Below the pieces are notes generated by a model, which saw only the letters and a program-made list of their open reading frames with translations, was not told the DNA's origin and ran no database searches. DNA of 47,530 nucleotides, from contig JAJDNE010000012.1 of NCBI GenBank assembly GCA_022340825.1, positions 1 through 47,530 of the forward strand, given 5' to 3'. The stretch is from Acidiferrobacterales bacterium (GTDB taxonomy: Bacteria; Pseudomonadota; Gammaproteobacteria; Acidiferrobacterales; JAJDNE01). Both the position numbers and the translations under genes were made by a program. Shown piece by piece: positions 1 through 7,381 of this stretch. Position 1 is the stretch's first letter. Each line of letters begins with the position of its first letter.

Positions 1-168
1 GATAAATAATGGCACCAATAGAATTGGTTTTCTCATACCGAGACCGTGATCTTGGAGGTGAAAGGTAGCGTCTGCTATGGGTCGGTAGCTGAAAGTTTAG
101 CTAAAAATGACCGCTTTTGCGCCTGGGCGTCCGGGATCGGCCATTAGCAGTCACTGACTTTGTATTGG

Positions 169-191
169 AAGCAGACATATTGCGTCTGCTT
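169..191. repeat. Perfect 8-bp inverted repeat
   Basis: The arms AAGCAGAC (169-176) and GTCTGCTT (184-191) pair perfectly around a 7-base loop. There is no T-run on either side, so it does not look like an intrinsic terminator. It lies in the gene-free first 262 bases, and the 9-mer GCGTCTGCT at 182-190 also occurs at 68-76. Its function is unknown. Confidence 0.4.
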
Positions 192-238
192 AACCCGCGT
201 TTTTCGGAGCAGTGAGGAGAACAACGTCGGGTTGAAAC
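188..238 (-). repeat. Imperfect hairpin, weak attC-like candidate
   Basis: AACCCGCGTT (192-201) pairs with AACGTCGGGTT (223-233), giving 10 base pairs with one bulged T at 227. Read on the minus strand, the element begins near TTTCAAC and ends in GTTAAGC. The second matches the integron core GTTRRRY and the first nearly matches RYYYAAC. It sits just downstream of the AT-rich DUF4386 gene, where a cassette attC would be. The inner structure is short (about 50 bases) and no integrase or second attC is seen, so this is only a candidate. It is not a terminator because no T-run follows. Confidence 0.15.
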
Positions 239-262
239 TTCTGTTGTACATTTCCATTGCGT

Positions 263-946
263 CTATTTGGCAGGTGTGGAAACGATTACCGATGAATTGA
301 ATCCTTTAACGATTAGCCACAAGCTTAGAAAAATTTCAAATAACCCACCTGGAATTGACAAAATAACACCAACATTATTTCCAAAAAGTTCTAAAATTGT
401 CCCTGCTACGAAAACTATATATCCAACAAAACCCCAGTATGAAAACAGTCGTGGAACCAGCTTAGACTTATACAATACCGAGACAAACATCAATCCGCCC
501 AGACCCCATAGAGCCATTCCCAGTTGGTAAGAAAATGCCCCACCTTTTTTAAGAAGAACACCCATGGAGTCAAAATTTGAAGAGGTGATGGATCCAGTTT
601 TTACAAACTCATCACTAAGGGGAACTAGTAACAGCAAGAAAATTGCGCCAACGACAAGCACAACGGTTGCAGCAATTGCGGCACTAAGATAACCATACGT
701 CAAATATCTGTTGAATGGCTTTAGTATTGGCAACATTATTACTGGCAGCCCAATATTTACAAAACTATGAACCAAGGCCATCAGAATAACTCCAACTACT
801 ATTGTTGTTTTGTTAGCATAAACATTAGCAAGATAATTTGGACTGCTTGCAATTGAATTTACAAGTCCGCTTCCTATGCCATAGGATAGGAAAGCTATAA
901 TGAAGAAAATTCCAAATACTCTTGCGGCAGTTTTGTGTGATTGCAT
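263..946 (-). CDS. DUF4386-like integral membrane protein
   Basis: This 227-residue protein consists mostly of hydrophobic helices, roughly at residues 9-30, 47-75, 84-108, 140-160, 168-190 and 195-217. The layout and the N-terminal RVFGIFFIIAF segment resemble DUF4386 membrane proteins, whose function is unknown. The ATG at 946 is preceded by AAAGGA at a good distance, which supports this start. The gene is visibly richer in A and T, with many AAA, ATT and TTT codons, than rsgA and everything after it. That, together with an unrelated neighbour and flanking inverted repeats, suggests acquisition by transfer. No catalytic motif is seen. Confidence 0.75.
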   Translation of the reverse strand: MQSHKTAARVFGIFFIIAFLSYGIGSGLVNSIASSPNYLANVYANKTTIVVGVILMALVHSFVNIGLPVIMLPILKPFNRYLTYGYLSAAIAATVVLVVGAIFLLLLVPLSDEFVKTGSITSSNFDSMGVLLKKGGAFSYQLGMALWGLGGLMFVSVLYKSKLVPRLFSYWGFVGYIVFVAGTILELFGNNVGVILSIPGGLFEIFLSLWLIVKGFNSSVIVSTPAK

Positions 947-1084
947 TTTTTTCCTTTATTAAGATTATTGTTTATAACATTTGAGTAGCTACCCGGATGC
1001 GAATATGCATTCCGGCAAGTTTCTATACGGCGAACTGTCGCCAAGCACAGGGGTATCACTGCGGACGATACACATTATTCCATC

Positions 1085-2149
1085 TTAGCTGCGCTTGCCT
1101 TTTTGCTTCTTGACTGACTGGATCAACCGCCCGAACGTCTTGTCTTTTTTGCGCTTCTCGGCGTATGACTTTTCGTTGAATTCCGATTCGCTCCTGAGCT
1201 TCAGGTAGTTGCGGTAGTGCTTTGCGTCCAGTGTCCCGTTTTCGATCGCCGTCAGTACTGCGCAGCCGGGTTCGCTTATGTGCCTGCAGTCGGCGAAGCG
1301 GCAATGCAATGCAAGCTCCTGGATATCCTCAAAACTCTCTTCTATGCCTTCTTCGGCATCGATGATGCCCAGTTCACGCATACCTGGCGTATCAATCAGC
1401 ATTGCGCCCTGCTCCAGAAAGATAAGCTGGCGGCGCACGGTCGTGTGCCGGCCTTCTCCCGTGTCGCTGACCGTGCTGGTTTTCAATGCGTCGTGACCCA
1501 GGAGCTGGTTGATCAGCGTGGTCTTGCCCACTCCCGAGGAGCCAAGCAGGCAATAGGTTTCGCCCGCATTCATGGCCTGCCGGATCTGGTCAATGCCCGC
1601 CCCGGTCACGTTGCTCACTGCAATAATCCTGGCGCGGATACCGGCAGCGCGAATAGCGGCGATCATTTGTTCCAGTTCATCGGGCGTGACCAGGTCTGTT
1701 TTGGTAAGAACCAGCAATGGCTCGATATGACTTTCCCTGGCCATGACCAGGTAGCGTTCGAGACGGCTCACGTTGAAATCGAAGTGGCATGCCTGAATGA
1801 TGAAGGCGGCATCAATATTGGCCGCTATCATCTGGTAGCCGATGTCCTTGCCGGCGGTCTTCCGGCGCAACAGGGATTTTCTTTCGAGGATCGCGTGGAT
1901 GGTGTAAAAATCTTCCGACTCGCGGGACTGCACGCAAACCCAGTCTCCGACGCAAGGAAAATCAACGGTCGAGTCGGCCGAGTAAATTATCTTTCCTGTT
2001 ACCTTGGCCGGGAATTCGCCGTGCTCGTCTCTTACCGTGAAGCGACCGCGGTCGACGGCGACAACCCGGGCAATTTTCTGATCGGGACTGCAGGTTTCAC
2101 CGGCTTTTTCCTTAAACCAGCTGTCCAGCCCGAGTTCAGTCAATTCCAT
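1085..2149 (-). CDS. rsgA: Ribosome small subunit-dependent GTPase A
   Basis: RsgA is a cytoplasmic circularly permuted GTPase that helps the 30S subunit mature. Over 354 residues the order is as expected: an N-terminal OB-fold (about 25-95), the G4 motif TKTD (149-152), then the P-loop GSSGVGKT (203-210), then DTPG (253-256). A C-terminal zinc site follows with Cys283, Cys288, His290 and Cys296. The G4-G1-G3 order is diagnostic of the YjeQ/RsgA family. The length is normal. It follows the DUF4197 lipoprotein gene by 39 bases on the same strand, so they may be co-transcribed. Confidence 0.97.
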   Translation of the reverse strand: MELTELGLDSWFKEKAGETCSPDQKIARVVAVDRGRFTVRDEHGEFPAKVTGKIIYSADSTVDFPCVGDWVCVQSRESEDFYTIHAILERKSLLRRKTAGKDIGYQMIAANIDAAFIIQACHFDFNVSRLERYLVMARESHIEPLLVLTKTDLVTPDELEQMIAAIRAAGIRARIIAVSNVTGAGIDQIRQAMNAGETYCLLGSSGVGKTTLINQLLGHDALKTSTVSDTGEGRHTTVRRQLIFLEQGAMLIDTPGMRELGIIDAEEGIEESFEDIQELALHCRFADCRHISEPGCAVLTAIENGTLDAKHYRNYLKLRSESEFNEKSYAEKRKKDKTFGRLIQSVKKQKGKRS

Positions 2150-2188
2150 GAATGCCGCCCTGGTAATAGCGCGCTCGCGATCGACACC

Positions 2189-2917
2189 CTAGCCATTGCC
2201 GCCAAACACCAGCTTCAGCAGCTCGGTTGTGCGTGCAACCGGGTTTTCGCGAATTCGTTTTTCCTCCTGCGCGATTAGCAGGAAGAGACCATCCAGCGTC
2301 TTCCGGGTGACATAGGAATCGATATCCAGGCTTTTCAGGTCGACAAAGGCGGACAATGGTCCTGCCCGAGAAATCATCTGCTTGTATGAGCGGGTAACAC
2401 CCACCCGCGTCGTGGCGCTGGAAACGATGGGCAACATGCCCTTGCGCAACCTCGGTTCCGAAGTCTTGCGGAAATACTGTGTGGCGGCATTGTCCGGCCC
2501 GCGCACAATGTTCACCACATCTTTTACGGTCATTCTTTTGACAGCATCCACCAGTACATCTTTGGCGAGCGGCACTGCAGCCTCCGCGGCGCGGTTAAGA
2601 CTCAGCACAAAATCATCAGCAACCTTGCTTTGGCCGATGGCGCGCAGGCCCTGATCGATGCGTTTGAGATTCTGTGGCATCGGGATGCGCACTTGCGGAT
2701 TTTTCATGAAGCCGTCCCGGCGGCCGAGCGATTTCACCGCGCGCGCATTGCCCTGGTTCAATGCCTCGCGTACGGCGGCCACCATCTGGGCCTGGGTCGC
2801 AGTCTTTGAGGTGCCATGCGTTTGCTGGTCGATCAGATCCAGTAATTCCGGACTGCCGGCACAGCCCGCCAGCGACAGAATGGCGATAAATATTGAAACG
2901 GCTTTAATTTTTGTCAT
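2189..2917 (-). CDS. DUF4197 family lipoprotein
   Basis: This is a predicted 242-residue lipoprotein of unknown function. Starting at the ATG at 2917, it opens with a short basic segment, a hydrophobic stretch and a lipobox LAGC with Cys19, so the mature protein should be lipidated and periplasmic. The body is helical and matches the DUF4197 pattern, including ALNQGNARAV, the LKRIDQGLRAIG region and repeated VKDVV-type helices. An ATG 18 bases upstream (2935) is possible, but the inner start has GGAAAG at correct spacing and gives a clean signal peptide. It lies 39 bases upstream of rsgA. Confidence 0.85.
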   Translation of the reverse strand: MTKIKAVSIFIAILSLAGCAGSPELLDLIDQQTHGTSKTATQAQMVAAVREALNQGNARAVKSLGRRDGFMKNPQVRIPMPQNLKRIDQGLRAIGQSKVADDFVLSLNRAAEAAVPLAKDVLVDAVKRMTVKDVVNIVRGPDNAATQYFRKTSEPRLRKGMLPIVSSATTRVGVTRSYKQMISRAGPLSAFVDLKSLDIDSYVTRKTLDGLFLLIAQEEKRIRENPVARTTELLKLVFGGNG

Positions 2918-3002
2918 TGTTCTTTCCATGGCCAAATTTTCAGTATAGCTGTTGTATTATTCCGTTCCTCTTACGTATTTGATAGTACACGGGCTGAATT
3001 GA

Positions 3003-3827
3003 ATGGAAGTTAGCGGAAACCTGAGAAAAATGATTGTGACTCACTCGTCACCGGTCACCTATGAGCTGCCGGTTGGCAAGGAGAAGATCGAGCTGAATCC
3101 GTATATCGGCAAGCGCATCACGTTGACGCATAGCGACGATATCCATTGCATTGCCTGTGGTCGCAAGACCTCGAAAAGCTTCAGCCAGGGCTACTGTTTT
3201 CCATGCATGCGCTCGCTGGCGCGTTGTGACAGTTGCATCGTCAAGCCCGAGCAGTGTCATTACGACGAGGGTACTTGTCGCGAACCGGAATGGGGCGAGG
3301 CCAACTGTCTGCAACCGCATATCGTCTACCTTGCCAATTCATCGGGCGCCAAGGTCGGCATTACCCGCGGCTCGCAGGTACCAACGCGCTGGATGGATCA
3401 GGGAGCAGTGGCGGCAATGCCGGTACTCAAGGTTTCCTCCCGCCTGGTTGCAGGGCTGGCAGAAGTCGCTATCAAAAAGAATGTGAGTGATCGCACCGAC
3501 TGGCGTCGCATGCTGAAAGGCAGCCCGGACCCGATTGATTTTGTCGAACTGCGTGCCAGCCTGCTGAAGGCCAGTGAAAAGGAATTACAGGAGCTGGAAA
3601 AGCAATTTGGCGCAGGGGCAGTAACGACCATTGAAGAAGACACGGTTGTCGAGTTTGACTACCCGGTCGACACCTATCCAACCAAGGTCAGCTCGTTCAA
3701 TTTCGACAAGACACCCGAAGTCGGCGGCGTATTACAGGGGATTAAGGGGCAGTACCTGATCTTTGATGGCGGGGTAATAAATATTCGTAAATTTGGCGGA
3801 TATCACGTTACGTTTAGCGCCGACTAA
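3003..3827 (+). CDS. DUF2797 domain protein
   Basis: This 274-residue cytoplasmic protein belongs to DUF2797, whose function is unknown. The N-terminal half has cysteine pairs typical of the family and probably binds metal: CIAC, CFPC and CDSC between residues 48 and 81, then further cysteines in the HYDEGTC region. A central segment contains VGITR and the RWMDQGA motif, followed by a helical region. The first residues (SGNLRKM) match the usual family N-terminus, which supports the ATG at 3003 although the ribosome site is weak. It is convergent with the STAS-like gene and stands alone on its strand. Confidence 0.88.
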   Translation: MEVSGNLRKMIVTHSSPVTYELPVGKEKIELNPYIGKRITLTHSDDIHCIACGRKTSKSFSQGYCFPCMRSLARCDSCIVKPEQCHYDEGTCREPEWGEANCLQPHIVYLANSSGAKVGITRGSQVPTRWMDQGAVAAMPVLKVSSRLVAGLAEVAIKKNVSDRTDWRRMLKGSPDPIDFVELRASLLKASEKELQELEKQFGAGAVTTIEEDTVVEFDYPVDTYPTKVSSFNFDKTPEVGGVLQGIKGQYLIFDGGVINIRKFGGYHVTFSAD

Positions 3828-3839
3828 CGGACAGTTTCG

Positions 3840-4271
3840 CTATCCCTGCTCTTTGGTCACCCATTCGATTCCTTCGTTCAGGTCAGCGAACACATTCAGG
3901 TTGTAGCCGCGATTGGTAGCAACTGTTACAACAAAATTGTCCGGGTCTATCTGGTCGGGGCGAGCAATGATCGCTGCCCGGGATAGTATCCCAATGGTGT
4001 GTCGACCATAAACGGCCACCTCGAATTTTTCAAACAGGGGCATCTTGCCGATCATCTCCCGGCAATCCAGCACAACCAGTCGCGTACCGGTCTCCTGACT
4101 GGCGCGAATCATCTCGTCGATGACCTGCTTTCCAGCCTGGGCAGTGAATTTCCCGTTAAAGCTAACCAGCAAATAACCGTCTTTTTGTTCAACCGCTAAA
4201 TCTTCCATCCCCGGCGACAATCCTGTTTGCGTACATGCATCAAGTATTAGTTTCACTGCCGACATTGACAT
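3840..4271 (-). CDS. STAS / SpoIIAA-like domain protein
   Basis: This is a small soluble protein of 143 residues. Alternating strands and helices, with a hydrophobic strand running into a conserved-looking turn (RLVVLDCREM, about 84-93) and a final helix after FADLNEGIEWV, resemble SpoIIAA-like or STAS folds. Such folds often act in protein-protein regulation. I do not see a clearly placed phosphorylatable serine, so an anti-sigma antagonist role is not shown. It is divergent from the CBS-pair gene (66 bases apart). A second Met two residues in (4265) is an alternative start. Specific function is unknown. Confidence 0.65.
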   Translation of the reverse strand: MSMSAVKLILDACTQTGLSPGMEDLAVEQKDGYLLVSFNGKFTAQAGKQVIDEMIRASQETGTRLVVLDCREMIGKMPLFEKFEVAVYGRHTIGILSRAAIIARPDQIDPDNFVVTVATNRGYNLNVFADLNEGIEWVTKEQG

Positions 4272-4278
4272 GTGTCAA
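4265..4278. promoter_or_regulatory. TTGACA-TG-TGTCAA inverted repeat at a divergent start
   Basis: Two perfect 6-base arms, TTGACA (4265-4270) and TGTCAA (4273-4278), flank two bases. The repeat overlaps the start codon region of the minus-strand STAS-like gene and lies upstream of the CBS gene. An AT-rich GATAATATAT stretch (4298-4307) may supply a -10 element for the CBS gene. It could be a small operator or chance. Confidence 0.2.
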
Positions 4279-4337
4279 TCCTGTATCTCAATTAGTAGAT
4301 AATATATTCCGCTGGTTGGCTTGATAGGGGTTAGCTT

Positions 4338-4787
4338 ATGTCTGCCGGAGAATACTGCAATCGTGACGTAGTCGTAGCTGAAGCCGGAACACCGGTTCTT
4401 GAGGCCGCGCAACTGATGCGCGCACATCACGTGGGCAATCTCGTTGTCGTGGACTCCCCCGCTAACGGCACAAATCCTGTCGGCATCGTGACCGATCGCG
4501 ATATTGTCATCGAAGTCGTCGCCACCGGCGCATCGGTCGACGCACTAACCGTGGGCGACATTATGAGCGCCGGGATTGTCACCGTCACCGAGGACACCAA
4601 GCTGATGGATGCCGTCGCCCTGATGCGAAGCAAGGGTGTGCGGCGACTACCGGTCGTAGATAGTAACGGGAAGCTGGCCGGGATCCTGACCGTTGACGAC
4701 GTCATTGATCTGCTGGCAGAACAACTCAACGACCTTACTAAACTGATATTCGTAGAACAACGCCGTGAGGAAAGACGGCGGGACTAA
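4338..4787 (+). CDS. Tandem CBS-domain protein
   Basis: This 149-residue protein is essentially one Bateman module: two CBS domains at about 5-65 and 73-135. The usual signatures are visible, with VGIVTDRDIVIEV closing the first and GVRRLPVVDSNGKLAGILTVDDVIDLL in the second. CBS pairs bind adenine nucleotides and act as energy or ligand sensors. No enzyme domain is attached, so it would work through a partner. Its stop codon overlaps the end of the convergent kinase-pseudokinase gene by four bases. The C-terminus is charged (REERRRD). Confidence 0.92.
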   Translation: MSAGEYCNRDVVVAEAGTPVLEAAQLMRAHHVGNLVVVDSPANGTNPVGIVTDRDIVIEVVATGASVDALTVGDIMSAGIVTVTEDTKLMDAVALMRSKGVRRLPVVDSNGKLAGILTVDDVIDLLAEQLNDLTKLIFVEQRREERRRD

Positions 4788-6460
4788 TCCATCCGGAAAA
4801 CAGTTTTAACCGTACCGATTGCACTCTCCGCCAGTTCCGGCATGTAAACCAGCAACGCCGCTACGGCCACTATCCCCAGAAGAGCCACTAATGCCAGCTT
4901 TACGCCGGTCCGGCTCGCTGTTGGCTTTTTAACGGATTTAGCACTGTCGGGATTCAGCAATTTGCTAATTTGCGCAACAACCTCTTCGAAATTCCGAAAC
5001 CGGTCCTTGGGTACCTGTGCGAGCATGCGCGTTACCATCGCCCGCAAGTTTTCGGGCAGAGCTTGGAACCTGGAATTTTCCACCAGTAACCCGCGTTTCC
5101 ACTGCGGCGCCGAAGCGGTCAACATTTCATAAAGTATTGCACCCACCGCATAGACATCTCCCAATGGACCAGGAACTTCGTTGGCATAGGCATACCAGTT
5201 AGCAGAATTCTGTTTTTCACCGTAATGGTGAGCGAGACTGCAATCACTAATCTTCACCTCATTTAACCCAAACAGCACATTGGAAGGACGAAGGTTTCCA
5301 TGGCTCATCTGGTGCTTGTGAAGATATGCAGCTCCCTGGCTAATCTGTTTTATGACAACCAGTGCGTGACGCCATTCCCACGGCTTGACCAGCCGATCCT
5401 TCAAGCTGCCACCAGGCAGATACTCCATCACGATGACAAAATCGTCATCCACCTTCGATGCACTATATATATTGATGACATTAGGGTGCTGCAGATTGCA
5501 CAGGGCATTCGCTTCCTTGTAGCCCTGCGAGCTGCCGATGACTTTTTTTACGATCACGCGATTGTGGTTCGTGGCATTTTCGCAGAGGTAGACAGTGCCA
5601 AAGGGAGTCTGCCGAATGATATCGAGCACGGCAAAACGGGTTTTGATGTCCTCGACACCCTCGAGCACAGCCTTTTTCCTGGATTCCTCCAGTTGGGCGC
5701 CCCACATGGCGTCGAGTAATTTTTCTTTGACAGCGTCGGCCGTAGCGAATCGCTGGCTTGGTTCCTGGTGCAAACACCCCATTACGATCTCATCGATGTA
5801 CGACGGTACCGAGGCATCAAAATTCGAGGGGAAGGCAAGGGGTTGCTGCGGCAAGTGGCCGGAAAACAGCTCGTACAACACCACCCCAAGGGAATACACA
5901 TCACTGCTTACGGAAATACCGGCGCCCGTTTTCTGCTCGGGCGAGAGGTACTGCGGATCGCCCATGATTGGCCCTTGCTCGTTCGCCATTGTGTCCACCA
6001 GCCTGGCAAAACCGAAATCGGCCACCGCAACATTTCCTTGTTTGCCGATCAACACATTGGCCGGCTTGAAGTCGCCATGAGCTATACCGTTTTTATGCGC
6101 GTAGCCCAACGCCTTGCAGATCTGCAACGCGATACTCAGTTTTCTACGGAGATCCGGCTTTCCCTGCGCGAGCAAGGTCTTGAGCGAACCGCCATCGACA
6201 TACCGCATCACCAGGTAAGGCAGCCCCCCGGCGACACCAAGATCGACAAGCTGCACAACATTGGGGTGATTCAGTCTTGCCAGCATCGGTGCATCACGGG
6301 CAAAGCGATCAGCAATTTCCGGGTGGCGGGTTAATAGCTGCTGCGACAACACCTTAACTGCCAGCGGCTGCTTGATACTTGCGTGACCGCACTTGTAGAC
6401 AGTCGCCAAATCCCCTTCGGCGATCACATCTTCAATATCGTAACTGGCAAACAATCCCAT
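4784..6460 (-). CDS. Membrane-anchored tandem Ser/Thr kinase-pseudokinase
   Basis: This 558-residue protein carries two Hanks-type kinase folds and one C-terminal membrane helix (about 520-540). Domain 1 (about 7-250) keeps the ATP lysine (Lys36), a catalytic loop HGDFKPAN with Asp130, DFG at 148-150 and SPEQ at 173-176. Its glycine loop is degenerate, and the helix-C position normally held by Glu reads Asp (RFARD). Domain 2 (about 277-500) keeps the fold and a lysine at 305/306. Its catalytic loop is HGNLRPSN (Asp to Asn389, Lys to Arg391), DFG is DCS (406-408), and the APE region is lost, so it should be a pseudokinase. Domain 1 probably phosphorylates a protein on the cytoplasmic side, with domain 2 regulating or recruiting. 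The orientation is inferred. Confidence 0.9.
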   Translation of the reverse strand: MGLFASYDIEDVIAEGDLATVYKCGHASIKQPLAVKVLSQQLLTRHPEIADRFARDAPMLARLNHPNVVQLVDLGVAGGLPYLVMRYVDGGSLKTLLAQGKPDLRRKLSIALQICKALGYAHKNGIAHGDFKPANVLIGKQGNVAVADFGFARLVDTMANEQGPIMGDPQYLSPEQKTGAGISVSSDVYSLGVVLYELFSGHLPQQPLAFPSNFDASVPSYIDEIVMGCLHQEPSQRFATADAVKEKLLDAMWGAQLEESRKKAVLEGVEDIKTRFAVLDIIRQTPFGTVYLCENATNHNRVIVKKVIGSSQGYKEANALCNLQHPNVINIYSASKVDDDFVIVMEYLPGGSLKDRLVKPWEWRHALVVIKQISQGAAYLHKHQMSHGNLRPSNVLFGLNEVKISDCSLAHHYGEKQNSANWYAYANEVPGPLGDVYAVGAILYEMLTASAPQWKRGLLVENSRFQALPENLRAMVTRMLAQVPKDRFRNFEEVVAQISKLLNPDSAKSVKKPTASRTGVKLALVALLGIVAVAALLVYMPELAESAIGTVKTVFRMD

Positions 6461-6616
6461 CTTGAGCCGACCTTTTAATGCTGGGCCCTGCGGTAAATCT
6501 ACGGTGACACATCAACTGCAATCATTCTAGGGTATTCAGCCATTTACGCCACTTGGCAGGCGGGCGGCTCCAGAACCAAGAGACAAGTTACGACAGTCAG
6601 GGAATTATTAGTTGAC

Positions 6617-6640
6617 AAATAACTGACCGGTTGGTTATTT
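6617..6640. promoter_or_regulatory. Palindromic TetR-type operator over the regulator start
   Basis: A 24-base near-perfect palindrome is centred on ACCGGT (6626-6631), with outer arms AAATAAC (6617-6623) and GTTATTT (6634-6640). Only the two pairs between core and arms mismatch. It ends one base before the GTG start of the TetR gene and overlaps a TTGACA (6612-6617) that could be a -35 element. The size and the ACYGACCGGT-like core are typical of TetR/AcrR operators, so autorepression and control of the downstream efflux genes are likely. Confidence 0.7.
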
Positions 6641-6641
6641 A

Positions 6642-7292
6642 GTGTCCATGGGAAAACATCAATTATGCAATGAAGACAGTTGCCGCTGGCGACGCCGCAA
6701 AGAGGCGCGCCCGGGAGAGATTCTCGATGCGGCGCTGGAGCTCTTTACCGAGAAGGGTTTCGCCGCCACCAAGTTAACCGAGGTGGCAGCACGCGCCGGT
6801 GTATCCAAGGGCACCGTGTACCTGTATTTCGACAGCAAGGAGGCCTTGTTCCAGGAGATGGTCAAGGAAACGCTGCTGCCGCATCTGGAGCAGGCAGAGC
6901 TTCGGGTGGGCAGCCACGAGGGTTCGACCAGCGACCTGATGCATGGCCTGTGTGCGCACTGGCGAAACAACATCTTGAACACCCGGAGTGCAGGCATTCC
7001 CAAACTGGTGATTGCCGAGGCCAGCAATTTTCCGGAGATGGCGCGCTTCTATATGGAAAAAGTCGTCAATCGTGGCACCGCACTGGTTGAACGCATCCTG
7101 CAACGCGGCGTCGACAAGGGCGAGTTTCGCGAGATGGATATCGCCAATACGGCCAGGGCGGTACTGGCGCCGATGATATTCGCAGCGATCTACGATCATT
7201 CATTGCGGCCCTACGATGACGGGCCGTATGACGTTGGAAAATATCTGGATTCACATCTGCACATGATACTGGATGGACTGAAACTAAGATGA
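6642..7292 (+). CDS. TetR/AcrR family repressor
   Basis: This is a DNA-binding repressor of 216 residues. The N-terminal helix-turn-helix is clear: EILDAALELFTEKGF, then TKLTEVAARAGVSKGTVYLYF (about 25-65), followed by FDSKEALFQEMV. The helical C-terminal part should bind a small-molecule ligand. The reading frame opens with GTG at 6642 and has an ATG at 6648. Neither has a convincing ribosome site, so the exact start is uncertain. A palindrome covers the promoter directly upstream. The TolC-RND genes follow by about 90 bases in the same direction, which makes it the likely local efflux regulator. Confidence 0.93.
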   Translation: MSMGKHQLCNEDSCRWRRRKEARPGEILDAALELFTEKGFAATKLTEVAARAGVSKGTVYLYFDSKEALFQEMVKETLLPHLEQAELRVGSHEGSTSDLMHGLCAHWRNNILNTRSAGIPKLVIAEASNFPEMARFYMEKVVNRGTALVERILQRGVDKGEFREMDIANTARAVLAPMIFAAIYDHSLRPYDDGPYDVGKYLDSHLHMILDGLKLR

Positions 7293-7381
7293 CCCAATCG
7301 GGTTCAGCTATCAGACGTAAAATCGCAATGAAAAACCACCTTGATGGTGGGACGCATGATGCAACCTAGAGGCAAATGGAA

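Noticed and set aside
780-787. CRISPR or tandem repeat search across the window
   Set aside because: No regularly spaced direct repeats were found anywhere; the coordinates are nominal.
1217-2278. Long plus-strand open frame of 353 codons
   Set aside because: It lies antisense to rsgA, has no recognisable family and is explained by GC-rich codon bias.
7336-7350. CCACC-TTGAT-GGTGG hairpin between tetR and the TolC gene
   Set aside because: The stem is only five pairs with no T-run, and it could be chance; it would also split an apparent operon.
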